From Vibrio sp. HI00D65 (GTDB lineage: Bacteria; Pseudomonadota; Gammaproteobacteria; Enterobacterales; Vibrionaceae), in NCBI RefSeq assembly GCF_001635455.1, contig NZ_LWEH01000013.1:186001-250000 (forward strand): a DNA stretch of 64,000 nt. Direction: 5' to 3'. The translations under genes were made by a program, and so were the position numbers. The notes beneath the pieces are model-generated. The model did not search any database, was not told where the DNA came from, and saw only the letters and a list, made by a program, of their open reading frames with translations. This document shows positions 53,640 through 62,745 of the stretch, piece after piece. The stretch's first letter is position 1. Every line of letters begins with the position of its first letter.

Positions 53640-54803
53640 ATGACCGACGTCATCCGTGACTTTTTTAAAATGGAATCTGCTGGCGGCATCATCCTAGTTA
53701 TCGCTGCGGCGATCGCAATGTTTGTAGCAAACTCACCACTGAACGAAATGTACCAGGGCGTCCTGCACAGTTACGTTCTCGGTATGTCTGTGTCTCACTG
53801 GATCAACGATGGCTTAATGGCTGTCTTCTTCCTTCTAATTGGCTTAGAAGTTAAACGTGAGCTTTTAGAAGGCGCATTAAAGTCTAAAGAGACTGCTATA
53901 TTCCCAGCTATCGCTGCGGTAGGTGGTATGTTGGCTCCTGCACTTATTTACGTGCTATTTAATTCTAGTAACCCTGAAGCGCTTCAAGGTTGGGCTATCC
54001 CGGCTGCAACTGATATCGCCTTCGCGTTAGGTATCATGGCACTTCTTGGTAACCGCGTACCGGTAAGCTTGAAAGTGTTCCTGCTAGCTTTAGCAATTAT
54101 TGATGACCTAGGTGTTGTTGTTATCATTGCATTGTTCTACTCAGGTGACTTATCAACACTTGCACTTACAGTTGGTTTCATCGCAACAGGTGTGCTGTTC
54201 ATGCTAAACAACAAGCATGTGACTAAACTGGGCGCTTACCTGATTGTCGGTGCGATTCTGTGGTTCGCAGTATTGAAGTCTGGTGTTCATGCAACATTGG
54301 CAGGTGTAGTAATTGGTTTTGCCATCCCACTGAAAGGTAATAGAGGGGAGCACTCACCACTGAAACACCTAGAGCACGCACTGCACCCATACGTAGCTTT
54401 TGTAATTCTGCCAATCTTCGCATTTGCAAACGCAGGTATCTCACTGGAAGGTATTTCAATTTCAAACCTTACAGGTATGCTGCCTCTTGGTATCGCTCTA
54501 GGTCTATTGATTGGTAAGCCGCTGGGTATCTTCCTATTCAGCTGGGGTGCTGTGAAAACAGGTGTTGCTAAGCTTCCTGAAGGTGTGAACTTTATGAATA
54601 TCTTTGCGGTATCTGTGTTGTGTGGTATCGGCTTTACTATGTCTATATTTATTTCATCGCTGGCATTTGGTCCTACAAACGCAGATTTCGATACGCTTGC
54701 TCGATTAGGTATCCTGATGGGCTCAACGACTGCAGCTATCTTAGGTTACTTCCTGCTAAGCATTTCTTTACCTAAAACTAAGCACCAAGAAGTAAAACTT
54801 TAA
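53640..54803 (+). CDS. nhaA: Na+/H+ antiporter NhaA
   Basis: 387 residues, the usual NhaA length, from ATG 53640. [20 protein letters not shown] at the N-terminus, then the ion-site region [20 protein letters not shown] with the double Asp of NhaA (Asp163/Asp164 in E. coli), and [13 protein letters not shown] near the C-terminal half. About twelve helices. It exports Na+ in exchange for protons for pH and salt homeostasis, which suits a marine Vibrio. Single gene with terminator 54916-54951. Confidence 0.94.
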   Translation: MTDVIRDFFKMESAGGIILVIAAAIAMFVANSPLNEMYQGVLHSYVLGMSVSHWINDGLMAVFFLLIGLEVKRELLEGALKSKETAIFPAIAAVGGMLAPALIYVLFNSSNPEALQGWAIPAATDIAFALGIMALLGNRVPVSLKVFLLALAIIDDLGVVVIIALFYSGDLSTLALTVGFIATGVLFMLNNKHVTKLGAYLIVGAILWFAVLKSGVHATLAGVVIGFAIPLKGNRGEHSPLKHLEHALHPYVAFVILPIFAFANAGISLEGISISNLTGMLPLGIALGLLIGKPLGIFLFSWGAVKTGVAKLPEGVNFMNIFAVSVLCGIGFTMSIFISSLAFGPTNADFDTLARLGILMGSTTAAILGYFLLSISLPKTKHQEVKL

Positions 54804-54915
54804 TTGGTGATTGGCTCGGCTAACCGTCGAGCCATTTCCTGAGTAACAAGTAAAATCTTGAATCGTAACAATAACCACTGAGCTATTCCCGAGAGCAATG
54901 TGGTTACAAATACAT

Positions 54916-54951
54916 AAAAGCCGCGATAGGTAATCCTATCGCGGCTTTTCT
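54916..54951 (+). terminator. terminator downstream of nhaA
   Basis: AAAAGCCGCGATAGG-TAAT-CCTATCGCGGCTTTT, long perfect stem with flanking A/T runs; usable from both sides. Confidence 0.88.
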
Positions 54952-55010
54952 CTTGTTATGCTTGTTATAGCGGTTTATCTTTTTACCTTCTGTTATCGGT
55001 GAATCTTTAT

Positions 55011-55619
55011 CTATTTTTTAAGTGTGGTGAAAATAGTCCATTCCTCAACGATTCGTTCGCTTAAGCCAACCACGGTTGCGGTTACTCTGCGGTTCAAAGC
55101 GTGTGATGTTGCATCGTCACCGTCACTTTCTAAACTATCTTCACCGTAACCTACGACTCTAACTCGGCTTGGATCTATGCCGTTAGATAGCAACTCATCT
55201 TCGACATTGTGAGCGCGTTTCTTTGACAGCTCTAGGTTGTATTCGCTAGAGCCAACTTTACTTGCGTATCCTTGAATCTCGATGGACGCACTTTGGTAGG
55301 TTTCCAAAAACTCAACCATGGTGGCTATCTGGTCAGAGAAAATCGGGTTCACTTCGTAAGAATCGTTAGCAAATAGTATATTGAGCTGTCTAACTTCTTC
55401 CGAAAGTATGATCTCCCCACAACCTTCGTTGTCGACTAACGACGCTGGAGGTGTTGCAGTGCAGGCGTCTCTCGCATTGACGACACCGTCTTTGTCATCG
55501 TCTTGTAGATCGGATATTTGCTCGGCTTCGGGTGTCTCAATATATTCCTCCTCTTGTTGGCTAGAACAAGCGAGTAGTGACATTGTTAGTGCAGGAAGCA
55601 GTAAGTAGGTTGTCTTCAT
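55011..55619 (-). CDS. OmpA-family lipoprotein
   Basis: 202 residues from ATG 55619. Lipobox LLAC (Cys near residue 18) anchors it to a membrane. A short Ca2+-binding-like loop DDDKDGVVNARDAC (thrombospondin type 3-like) precedes the OmpA peptidoglycan-binding domain: SIEIQGYASKVGSSEYNLEL and KKRAHNVEDELLSNGI. Begins two bases after the end of the TolC gene on the same strand. In Vibrio and Pseudomonas such lipoprotein/TolC pairs accompany type I secretion of giant adhesins. Confidence 0.85.
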   Translation of the reverse strand: MKTTYLLLPALTMSLLACSSQQEEEYIETPEAEQISDLQDDDKDGVVNARDACTATPPASLVDNEGCGEIILSEEVRQLNILFANDSYEVNPIFSDQIATMVEFLETYQSASIEIQGYASKVGSSEYNLELSKKRAHNVEDELLSNGIDPSRVRVVGYGEDSLESDGDDATSHALNRRVTATVVGLSERIVEEWTIFTTLKK

Positions 55620-55621
55620 GA

Positions 55622-56929
55622 TCAATACTCCACGGCCGTTGTCCACTCATCTGGAATGTCAACCAGCAGAGCGTTCAATAAAGAACCTGTCGCGTTCATT
55701 ACTCGATACTTAGCATATTGCTCTGCGTAATGAGCATCTAGGTAATCTTTTCGAGCTTCAAACAATTCATTCTCAGTGTTTAGCAAGTCAAGAAGAGTAC
55801 GTTTACCTATCCGGTACTGTTTGCCATAAGCGACAACCGTTTCTGATGCAGAGTCCACATGGTCAGATAAGAAGTTCTTTTGTTGCAGTGTTAAATCTAA
55901 TGCACTCCACGATAGACGCAGCCCTTCTTCTACTTGTCGATAAGCTCTGTCTCTCAAATCTTTGGCTTTATTCAATTGATAGGCGGCGGCTTCCGAGTTC
56001 GCGCTGTCTGTGCCACCGTTGTACAGGTTGTATCGCATTCTAAGCATCGCCAATGTTTCTTGGCTAGAACCTTCGTCACCGCCAGCGTCATCCCGCCACG
56101 ATTGTGATGCTTCAATGGAGAATGTTGGGTAATTCACGCCTTTTGATTGTTTATATTGGAAGTGTGCTGAATCGACATCCGCGTTGGCGACTTTTATGAC
56201 GGGATGTTGGTCGAGTGCATCAACCAGTGCATCCGACAGTGACAGTGGGATCATTGAAATATCGGCTCTCGGATAGACTAAGCCGAGTGGTTCTTGCCCC
56301 ACGATTCTTCTAAATTGGGTATGTGTATCTATTAGGTTGTTTTGTGCAGCGAGTAGGTTACCGTGAGCTTTTGCGATCCTTGCTTCTACTTGTGATACGT
56401 CTGCTGTAGAGCCTATACCAGAGCTTGCTCGCTTTTTGATGTCTTTGTAAATTTTCTTGTGTATAGCAAGGTTACTCTCTGACAAAGCTAATACCTCAGT
56501 CGCTTTTACCGCGTCTAAGTAAATCTGTGTAACTTCAAGCGCTTTGTCTTCAGCATCCGCTAATAGCTGTAACCGGACCGATTCGGCTTCTGCAGCAGTA
56601 CGATCCATATCGTAGAGCGTCGCAGAACCATCCCACAATAATTGGGTGAGGGAAATCGTTGCTTCTTTTCTAGTGAGGTCGGTATCTGGGCCATTGTTTG
56701 GTGCAGGGTTTATGCCCTCGTAACCAATTCCGGCATCTAGATCGATACTTGGTCGGTAAGCACCCCCAGAGGCATCGTTCCGCTTTCTGACGCTCTCAAA
56801 CTCGTTAAAGATACTTTTTATCTCGGGGTTGGTTGCCAAAGTGATAGCGACAGCCTGTTCCAAGGTTTGAGCGGCGAGCGGTGTGGTGATGACTAAGCAA
56901 TACATCATGGATAATTTGAACAATCTCAA
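55622..56929 (-). CDS. TolC-family outer-membrane efflux/type I secretion protein
   Basis: 435 residues starting at TTG 56929, chosen because AGGAGA sits eight bases upstream. The signal ends near LAAQ and TLEQAVAITLATNPEIKSIF starts the mature channel. Two TolC repeats are seen (GSTADVSQVEARIAKAHGNL and GTDSANSEAAAYQLNKAKDL, with the second ending IGKRTLLDLLNTENELFEAR, the AggA-type motif). It is expected to form the outer-membrane exit for a type I exporter; the LapB/LapC-type inner-membrane genes are not in the window. Confidence 0.86.
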   Translation of the reverse strand: MRLFKLSMMYCLVITTPLAAQTLEQAVAITLATNPEIKSIFNEFESVRKRNDASGGAYRPSIDLDAGIGYEGINPAPNNGPDTDLTRKEATISLTQLLWDGSATLYDMDRTAAEAESVRLQLLADAEDKALEVTQIYLDAVKATEVLALSESNLAIHKKIYKDIKKRASSGIGSTADVSQVEARIAKAHGNLLAAQNNLIDTHTQFRRIVGQEPLGLVYPRADISMIPLSLSDALVDALDQHPVIKVANADVDSAHFQYKQSKGVNYPTFSIEASQSWRDDAGGDEGSSQETLAMLRMRYNLYNGGTDSANSEAAAYQLNKAKDLRDRAYRQVEEGLRLSWSALDLTLQQKNFLSDHVDSASETVVAYGKQYRIGKRTLLDLLNTENELFEARKDYLDAHYAEQYAKYRVMNATGSLLNALLVDIPDEWTTAVEY

Positions 56930-57231
56930 ACTAGCTCTCCTTCTACTCTAATTGCCTCCTCTTTTTCTCAACCAATGTTCCCCGTTGAATTGAGAGAAGT
57001 GTACTAATCGAAGCTTAGGACATCTGTAAAAAAATGCGAAGTTTGAAGCCTTATTTTTTGCTTGTAAGTTGCTATTGCTGTTGAACAATTTGATATTAGC
57101 TCCAATTGTCAGCTGTTAGTGAATTAATTGTCAATAGTGGCACTGCTAAATTTATGGAGTGGAGCAACCACATCTCTGGGTGGGCTTTGGCGCGTTTGTG
57201 GTTGGTTTTGGGCTGAAGTAGGAAGTGAGTT

Positions 57232-57504
57232 ATGGGTAGTGTGAACCTTAATATCCTAGGCCTTGCTAGCGCCGGTATTGTGCTTGATGCTCAGGGTAGG
57301 TTGCGTCAGTTAGCACCGGGCGAACAACCAGCTTCGAATGATGTCGTGATTAGTTTTGCCGAGAACGAAGAGAGAGTGCCAAGTGTTTCGGCACGATTCG
57401 TTGATAGCCAAGGGCAACAAAGTGACTTGGAGATTGATAACGCAATAGCACAAGTCGAACGTGCCATTGAAGGTGGTTTTGATCCAACTGAGTTAGAAGA
57501 TTAG
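57232..57504 (+). pseudogene. N-terminal stub of a giant LapA-type adhesin (retention module)
   Basis: ATG 57232 starts MGSVNLNILGLASAGIVLDA, then GRLRQLAPGEQPASNDVVIS and IDNAIAQVERAIEGGFDPTE, which I recognise as the start of the periplasmic retention module of RTX adhesins in Vibrio. The frame stops at TAG 57502 after 90 residues, where intact proteins continue for thousands. The sequence up to 57797 holds scraps in other frames. The adhesin appears to have been deleted. Confidence 0.75.
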
Positions 57505-57797
57505 CTAGACCGAGAATCGAGGTTAATAATAAAGCCCCAATCTTTACCCAACAGCTCATCAAGTTGAGCCTGCTAATACGATTCCACAAGGTGAGCTCTT
57601 TATTGCTCCCAGTGGTAGTTAGATTTACAGAGTTATATGATTACTTGGGGAAGAGAGGGTCAGCGCTCGATAACAGGATCAATGTGGTTCATGAGTTCGC
57701 TGTAGATGAGGACTTGCTTGAGTCTAGTTACATTTTAGACGCGACGGGTAGTGACTCTCTAAATGATCTAATTCCTGAAATTGTTGTGGAGATTTAG
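57505..57797 (+). pseudogene. decayed remains of the adhesin gene end
   Basis: Frames such as EPANTIPQGELFIAPSGS (about 57555-57608) and, in another frame, EFAVDEDLLESSYILDATGS then DSLNDLIPEIVVEI up to the TAG at 57795 read like protein sequence but are separated by stops and shifts. They could be the distant 3' end of the lost adhesin joined to its 5' stub. The origin is inference only. Confidence 0.45.
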
Positions 57798-57821
57798 TGT
57801 CGAAGGATCGCCAATCACAGG

Positions 57822-57853
57822 CAAAAAAAGCCCAAACCAACGTGGTTTGGGCG
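57822..57853 (+). terminator. terminator-like hairpin
   Basis: GCCCAAACCA-ACG-TGGTTTGGGC stem (57829-57851) preceded by AAAAAA. The T-run is on the minus-strand side, so its direction is unclear. It may be the old terminator of the lost adhesin gene. Confidence 0.55.
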
Positions 57854-58130
57854 GATACAAGTATAGGAGTTAATAAGGAAAATGCAGTAATTAAGAAAGC
57901 AGGGAAAACAACAAGTTTGACGGCCTGTTAAACTTCTAAATACTCTGTTTTCTACGTAATTTATGACTCTCCATTTCTGAATCAGTTCCCAGAAAATTCA
58001 TTAAATTTTACTTTTTTCTTAAATCTCCCGCGATTCAATCGGTTAGTGACGATATTTTTTTACTGGTACGACCAATTTGTGAAAATGTGATGTTGCTTGC
58101 TTGTTAAATAAATGTTCTCGTCGTATATTT

Positions 58131-58145
58131 CAAACAGTTGTTTAA
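58131..58145. promoter_or_regulatory. predicted PsrA operator
   Basis: CAAAC-AGTT-GTTTA (58131-58144) fits the known PsrA palindrome pattern (C/G-AAAC, N2-4, GTTT-G/C) and lies 15 bases ahead of ATG 58160. It supports autoregulation of the psrA-like gene. No second copy was found just ahead of fadE. Confidence 0.55.
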
Positions 58146-58159
58146 TACGAGTGATTGAA

Positions 58160-58789
58160 ATGGCACCAAGAAGTACAACCAAAGACAAAATCTTAGACGT
58201 AGCTGAAGGCTTGTTTGCTGAGCATGGTTTTAATGACACCTCTTTACGCACCATTACGGGCAAAGCGAATGTCAATCTAGCTTCAGTGAACTACCACTTT
58301 GGCGACAAGAAAACTCTGGTTCGTGCAGTACTCAATCGCTACTTGGAAGCATTTATGCCTGCACTGCAAGATGCACTAGTGAACTTAAACTTGAACGAAA
58401 CGTATTCTATGAGTGACGTGTTTGAGTCTCTAAGGCAGCCACTACGAGCACTGAATGATGTAAGGCCAAATGGTACCAGCAGATTTATGTTACTTATCGG
58501 CAGAGGCTACACGGACGTACAGGGGCATTTGCGTTGGTTCATTACAACTCGTTATAGCGAAGTGCTGACTTTGTTTACTGGCTCAGTAATGAAAGCTAAC
58601 CCGAACCTCACTAAAGAACAGTTATTTTGGCGTTTGCACTTCACCCTCGGGACTTGTGTATTCACCATGGCTTCAAGTCAGGCTCTCGTAGAAATTGCAG
58701 AGAATGATTACGGAAAGAAAATAGATGCCAAAGCAGTGGTCGATATTTTAATTCCATACTTGGCCGCTGGCATGTCAGCAGAAGAATAA
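58160..58789 (+). CDS. psrA: TetR-family regulator, PsrA-like fatty-acid responsive
   Basis: 209 residues from ATG 58160. TetR HTH: ILDVAEGLFAEHGFNDTSLR, ITGKANVNLASVNYHFGDKK (residues 12-55). The large C-terminal ligand domain and the position 56 bases ahead of fadE match PsrA, which in Pseudomonas and Shewanella senses long-chain acyl-CoA and represses beta-oxidation genes. A PsrA-box-like site sits in its own promoter. The name is inferred from sequence style plus context. Confidence 0.8.
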   Translation: MAPRSTTKDKILDVAEGLFAEHGFNDTSLRTITGKANVNLASVNYHFGDKKTLVRAVLNRYLEAFMPALQDALVNLNLNETYSMSDVFESLRQPLRALNDVRPNGTSRFMLLIGRGYTDVQGHLRWFITTRYSEVLTLFTGSVMKANPNLTKEQLFWRLHFTLGTCVFTMASSQALVEIAENDYGKKIDAKAVVDILIPYLAAGMSAEE

Positions 58790-58845
58790 AACAATAAAAA
58801 GCGAATAAATTCACAACCAATATAGTGAACAAAAGGATCTGAACT

Positions 58846-61128
58846 ATGAGCTCTCTAAGACAAAAATGGGTAAGTGACCCAGCTTTTAAACTCTTTAAAA
58901 AAGTACTACCACCACTATCTAGCACTGAGAAAGAAGCGATGGAAGCGGGTAGCGTGTGGTGGGACGGAGAGCTGTTCTCTGGTAAACCAGATTTCACTAA
59001 GCTGCACCAATATCCAAAGCCTCAACTTTCGTCAGAAGAGCAGTCTTTTATGGACAATGAGCTAGAAACCTTGCTTTCTATGCTTGATGACCATCAGATT
59101 GTGAAAGAAGATCGAGATCTTCCGAAGGAAGTTTGGAACTTCTTACGAAAAGAACGCTTCTTCTCGTTGATTATTTCTAAAGAGTACGGTGGTCGTGAAT
59201 TTTCGGCACACGCAAACTCAACGATTGTTACTAAGATCGCAACTCGCAGTATTAGTGCCGCAGTTTCTGTAATGGTTCCTAACTCACTGGGTCCAGGTGA
59301 GCTGCTATCTCACTATGGCACTCAAGAACAGAAAGATTACTGGCTGCCACGTCTTGCTGACGGTACAGATATCCCATGTTTCGCGCTAACTGGCCCTGAA
59401 GCGGGTTCTGATGCAGGCGGTATCCCTGATGTTGGCACCGTATGTATGGGTACGCACCAAGGTAAAGAGACACTGGGTATCAAGCTTAACTGGAACAAGC
59501 GTTACATCACGCTAGCACCAGTAGCAACAGTGCTTGGCCTTGCATTCAAACTGCACGATCCAGAAAAACTGTTGGGTGATAAAGAAGATATCGGCATCAC
59601 GTGTGCGCTTATTCCAGCAGACCATGAAGGCGTTGTTATTGGTGAACGTCATGACCCACTAGGTCTTGCATTCATGAACGGTCCAACACGTGGTCATGAT
59701 GTATTCATTCCAATGGAATGGTTAATCGGTGGCGCGGATTACGCAGGTAAAGGCTGGCGTATGCTAGTAGAATGTCTATCTGCGGGTCGTGGTATCTCAT
59801 TGCCAGCACTAGGCACGGCAATGGGCCACCTAACGGCAAGAACAACAGGTGCATACGCATACGTTCGTAAGCAGTTTGGTATGTCGATTGGTAAGTTTGA
59901 GGGCGTTGCAGAGAGCTTAGGTCGTATCGGTGGTTTAACGTATCTACTAGAAGCGACAAGAACTTTGACGACGACATCGCTTGATATGAAAGAGAAGCCG
60001 GGCATCATAACGGCTATTGCGAAATACCACATGACAGAAATGGCACGTACAATTCTGAATGATTCAATGGATATTCACTCTGGTCGTGCAATTCAAGATG
60101 GTCCAATGAACTACTTGGCAGCACCTTACCTAGGCATCCCAGTTGCAATCACGGTAGAAGGCGCAAACATCCTGACTCGTAACCTGATGATTTTCGGTCA
60201 AGGTGCGACACGTTGTCACCCTTACGTATTGAGCGAGATGGAAGCGGCAGCTAACCCTGATGAGAAGCAAGGTGCGAAAGACTTCGATGACTTGTTGTTC
60301 AAGCATATTGGTCACGCAACTAAGAACACGTTTGGCGCGTTCGGTGCAGCATTGACCGGCTCTAAGTTCATTAAAGCGGACATGAGCGGCCCAACGAGGC
60401 CTTACTACCAAGACTTAACTCGTCTGAGCCGTGCATTAGCGGTAAGTGCAGACTTCGCGATGCTAACTCTCGGTGGTGAACTGAAACGTAAAGAGCTTAT
60501 CTCTGCACGTTTGGGTGATGGTCTGAGTTACCTATACATGGCTTCAGCTGCGCTTAAGAAGTATGAAGACGAAGGTCGTCAACAAGCAGACCTAGACTAC
60601 GTACACTATGCGGTTAAGCACTGTTTCCACCATGCTGCAAAAGCACTACAAGAGGCGTACCGGAACTTCCCGAATAAGGTCGTTGGTAAGGTACTTAAAG
60701 GTCTAGTATTCCCTGTGGGCAACCACTTCGAGAAACCAAGTGATGATCTAACTGTTCAGTTGGCTGAAAGCTTGATGACTCCGGGTGCACACCGTGAACG
60801 CCTTACTCACCTTTGCTACATCGGTCAGGAAGAGGACGATAGTGTTGGTTTGATGGAAAACGCGTTCAATGCGATGTACAGCATTAAACCACTTGAGCGT
60901 AAGGTCTTCAAAGCGGTTAAAGAGGGCAAAGTTGCACGTAAAGGTCTACTGCAAGACAAACTTGCTCAAGCACTTGCGGCAGATGTACTGACTCAAGATG
61001 AAGTTGACCAAATAGTTGCGGCAGACAAACTACGCTACGCTGCCATCCAAGTTGACCACTTCAGTCACGATTACAGTGAAACTTTGACGCGAAAAGAGTT
61101 AAAACCTAAGCTAAATAGCGTTGCTTAG
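58846..61128 (+). CDS. fadE: acyl-CoA dehydrogenase FadE
   Basis: 760 residues (E. coli FadE is about 814). AAGGA precedes ATG 58846. ACAD core: PNSLGPGELLSHYGTQEQKD, CFALTGPEAGSDAGGI, and IDGPTRGH-like (here FMNGPTRGHDVFIPMEWLIG); DSMDIHSGRAIQDGPMNYLA follows, and the FadE/DUF1974 extension fills the C-terminus (from about residue 470). It catalyses the first dehydrogenation step of fatty-acid beta-oxidation. Downstream of psrA; terminator at 61141-61171. Confidence 0.94.
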   Translation: MSSLRQKWVSDPAFKLFKKVLPPLSSTEKEAMEAGSVWWDGELFSGKPDFTKLHQYPKPQLSSEEQSFMDNELETLLSMLDDHQIVKEDRDLPKEVWNFLRKERFFSLIISKEYGGREFSAHANSTIVTKIATRSISAAVSVMVPNSLGPGELLSHYGTQEQKDYWLPRLADGTDIPCFALTGPEAGSDAGGIPDVGTVCMGTHQGKETLGIKLNWNKRYITLAPVATVLGLAFKLHDPEKLLGDKEDIGITCALIPADHEGVVIGERHDPLGLAFMNGPTRGHDVFIPMEWLIGGADYAGKGWRMLVECLSAGRGISLPALGTAMGHLTARTTGAYAYVRKQFGMSIGKFEGVAESLGRIGGLTYLLEATRTLTTTSLDMKEKPGIITAIAKYHMTEMARTILNDSMDIHSGRAIQDGPMNYLAAPYLGIPVAITVEGANILTRNLMIFGQGATRCHPYVLSEMEAAANPDEKQGAKDFDDLLFKHIGHATKNTFGAFGAALTGSKFIKADMSGPTRPYYQDLTRLSRALAVSADFAMLTLGGELKRKELISARLGDGLSYLYMASAALKKYEDEGRQQADLDYVHYAVKHCFHHAAKALQEAYRNFPNKVVGKVLKGLVFPVGNHFEKPSDDLTVQLAESLMTPGAHRERLTHLCYIGQEEDDSVGLMENAFNAMYSIKPLERKVFKAVKEGKVARKGLLQDKLAQALAADVLTQDEVDQIVAADKLRYAAIQVDHFSHDYSETLTRKELKPKLNSVA

Positions 61129-61140
61129 ATTAAGAAATGA

Positions 61141-61171
61141 TAAAAGGCACCTTAAAAGGTGCCTTTTTTTG
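61141..61171 (+). terminator. terminator after fadE
   Basis: AAAAGGCACC-TTAAA-AGGTGCCTTTTTTT. Confidence 0.9.
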
Positions 61172-61338
61172 TTTTTGTCGTAGAAGTCGCAATAGACGCG
61201 TTAACAAATGGTGACTTAGTCAGCAAATATTCACTGAGTGCTCCAACCACTTGCATTTTCACCACATTTTTACAGAAATTAGATGCCATTTGCGTACGAA
61301 ACTTTTATCCTTAACCTGATTTTTTAAGGAAGTTGAAT

Positions 61339-62541
61339 ATGATCATCAAACCTCGAATTCGCGGATTCATCTGTACTACAACACATCCAGTCGGTTGTGA
61401 AGCTAATGTAAAAGAACAAATTGCTTACACAAAAGCTCAAGGCCCAATCACAAACGCACCTAAACGTGTACTAGTTGTTGGCTCTTCAAGTGGCTACGGC
61501 TTGTCTTCACGTATTGCGGCTGCATTTGGTGGCGGCGCTTCAACTATCGGTGTTTTCTTTGAGAAAGCCGGTACTGAGAAAAAGCCAGGCACAGCTGGTT
61601 ACTACAACTCAGCAGCGTTCGACAAGTTTGCTAAAGAAGAAGGCCTATATTCAAAAAGCCTGAATGGCGATGCTTTCTCTAACGAAGCTAAACAGAAAAC
61701 GATTGACCTGATCAAAGAAGATCTAGGCCAGATCGATATGGTTGTATACTCACTGGCGTCTCCAGTGCGTAAAATGCCAGAGACTGGCGAAGTCATCCGT
61801 TCATCTCTAAAGCCTATCGGTGAAACGTACACGTCGACTGCGGTTGATACAAACAAAGACACAATCATTGAAGCAAGCGTAGATCCTGCAACTGAAGAAG
61901 AGATCAAAGACACTGTTACTGTAATGGGCGGTGAAGATTGGGAACTTTGGATCAATGCTCTTTCTGAAGCTGGTGTTCTAGCTGACGGTTGTAAGACGGT
62001 TGCTTACAGCTACATCGGTACTGAACTAACGTGGCCAATCTACTGGGATGGCGCGCTAGGTAAAGCTAAGATGGATCTAGACCGTGCAGCGGCAGCGCTA
62101 AACGAGAAACTAGGCCAAACTGGCGGCACTGCAAACGTTGCTGTTCTTAAGTCTGTTGTGACTCAAGCAAGCTCTGCAATTCCTGTTATGCCTCTTTACA
62201 TCGCTATGGTGTTCAAGAAGATGCGTGAAGAAGGTATTCACGAAGGTTGTATGGAACAGATCTTCCGTATGTTCAGCCAACGTTTATACAAAGAAGACGG
62301 CAGCGCTCCAGAAGTTGATGACGTAAACCGTCTGCGTCTGGATGACCTAGAACTGCGTGACGACATCCAAGAGCACTGTCGTAACCTGTGGCCTCAAATC
62401 ACAACTGAAAACCTAAAAGAACTGACTGACTACGTTGAGTACAAAGAAGAGTTCTTGAAACTATTCGGTTTCGGTGTTGAAGGTGTTGATTACGAAGCTG
62501 ACGTTAATCCAGCTGTTGAATTTGATGTAGCTGACATCTAA
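61339..62541 (+). CDS. fabV: trans-2-enoyl-CoA/ACP reductase FabV
   Basis: 400 residues from ATG 61339 (TTG 61333 is two codons longer). [20 protein letters not shown] starts it, the nucleotide-binding [20 protein letters not shown] replaces the usual SDR motif, and the active site Y-x8-K is in [10 protein letters not shown]. FabV, first described in V. cholerae, is the triclosan-insensitive enoyl-ACP reductase of fatty-acid synthesis. Next to fadE/psrA it links synthesis and breakdown genes, though on its own transcript. Terminator at 62560-62588. Confidence 0.95.
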   Translation: MIIKPRIRGFICTTTHPVGCEANVKEQIAYTKAQGPITNAPKRVLVVGSSSGYGLSSRIAAAFGGGASTIGVFFEKAGTEKKPGTAGYYNSAAFDKFAKEEGLYSKSLNGDAFSNEAKQKTIDLIKEDLGQIDMVVYSLASPVRKMPETGEVIRSSLKPIGETYTSTAVDTNKDTIIEASVDPATEEEIKDTVTVMGGEDWELWINALSEAGVLADGCKTVAYSYIGTELTWPIYWDGALGKAKMDLDRAAAALNEKLGQTGGTANVAVLKSVVTQASSAIPVMPLYIAMVFKKMREEGIHEGCMEQIFRMFSQRLYKEDGSAPEVDDVNRLRLDDLELRDDIQEHCRNLWPQITTENLKELTDYVEYKEEFLKLFGFGVEGVDYEADVNPAVEFDVADI

Positions 62542-62559
62542 ATTCATCGAATCTAGACA

Positions 62560-62588
62560 AATAGGCGCTCATTGAGCGCCTATTTTTT
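62560..62588 (+). terminator. terminator after fabV
   Basis: AGGCGCTC-ATT-GAGCGCCT followed by ATTTTTTT. Confidence 0.88.
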
Positions 62589-62745
62589 TGTCTCAAAAGC
62601 AGATACGAGTGAAGAGGTTCGAGATACAAAGTGAGTTTAGAGCAGGAGCGGGGAAGGAGGCTGAACTGCTTAAAACAGACCATAAAAATGCACTAACCCA
62701 AACATGAATTAGTGCATTAGAAATGAATCAATTAGCGATGTGTGG

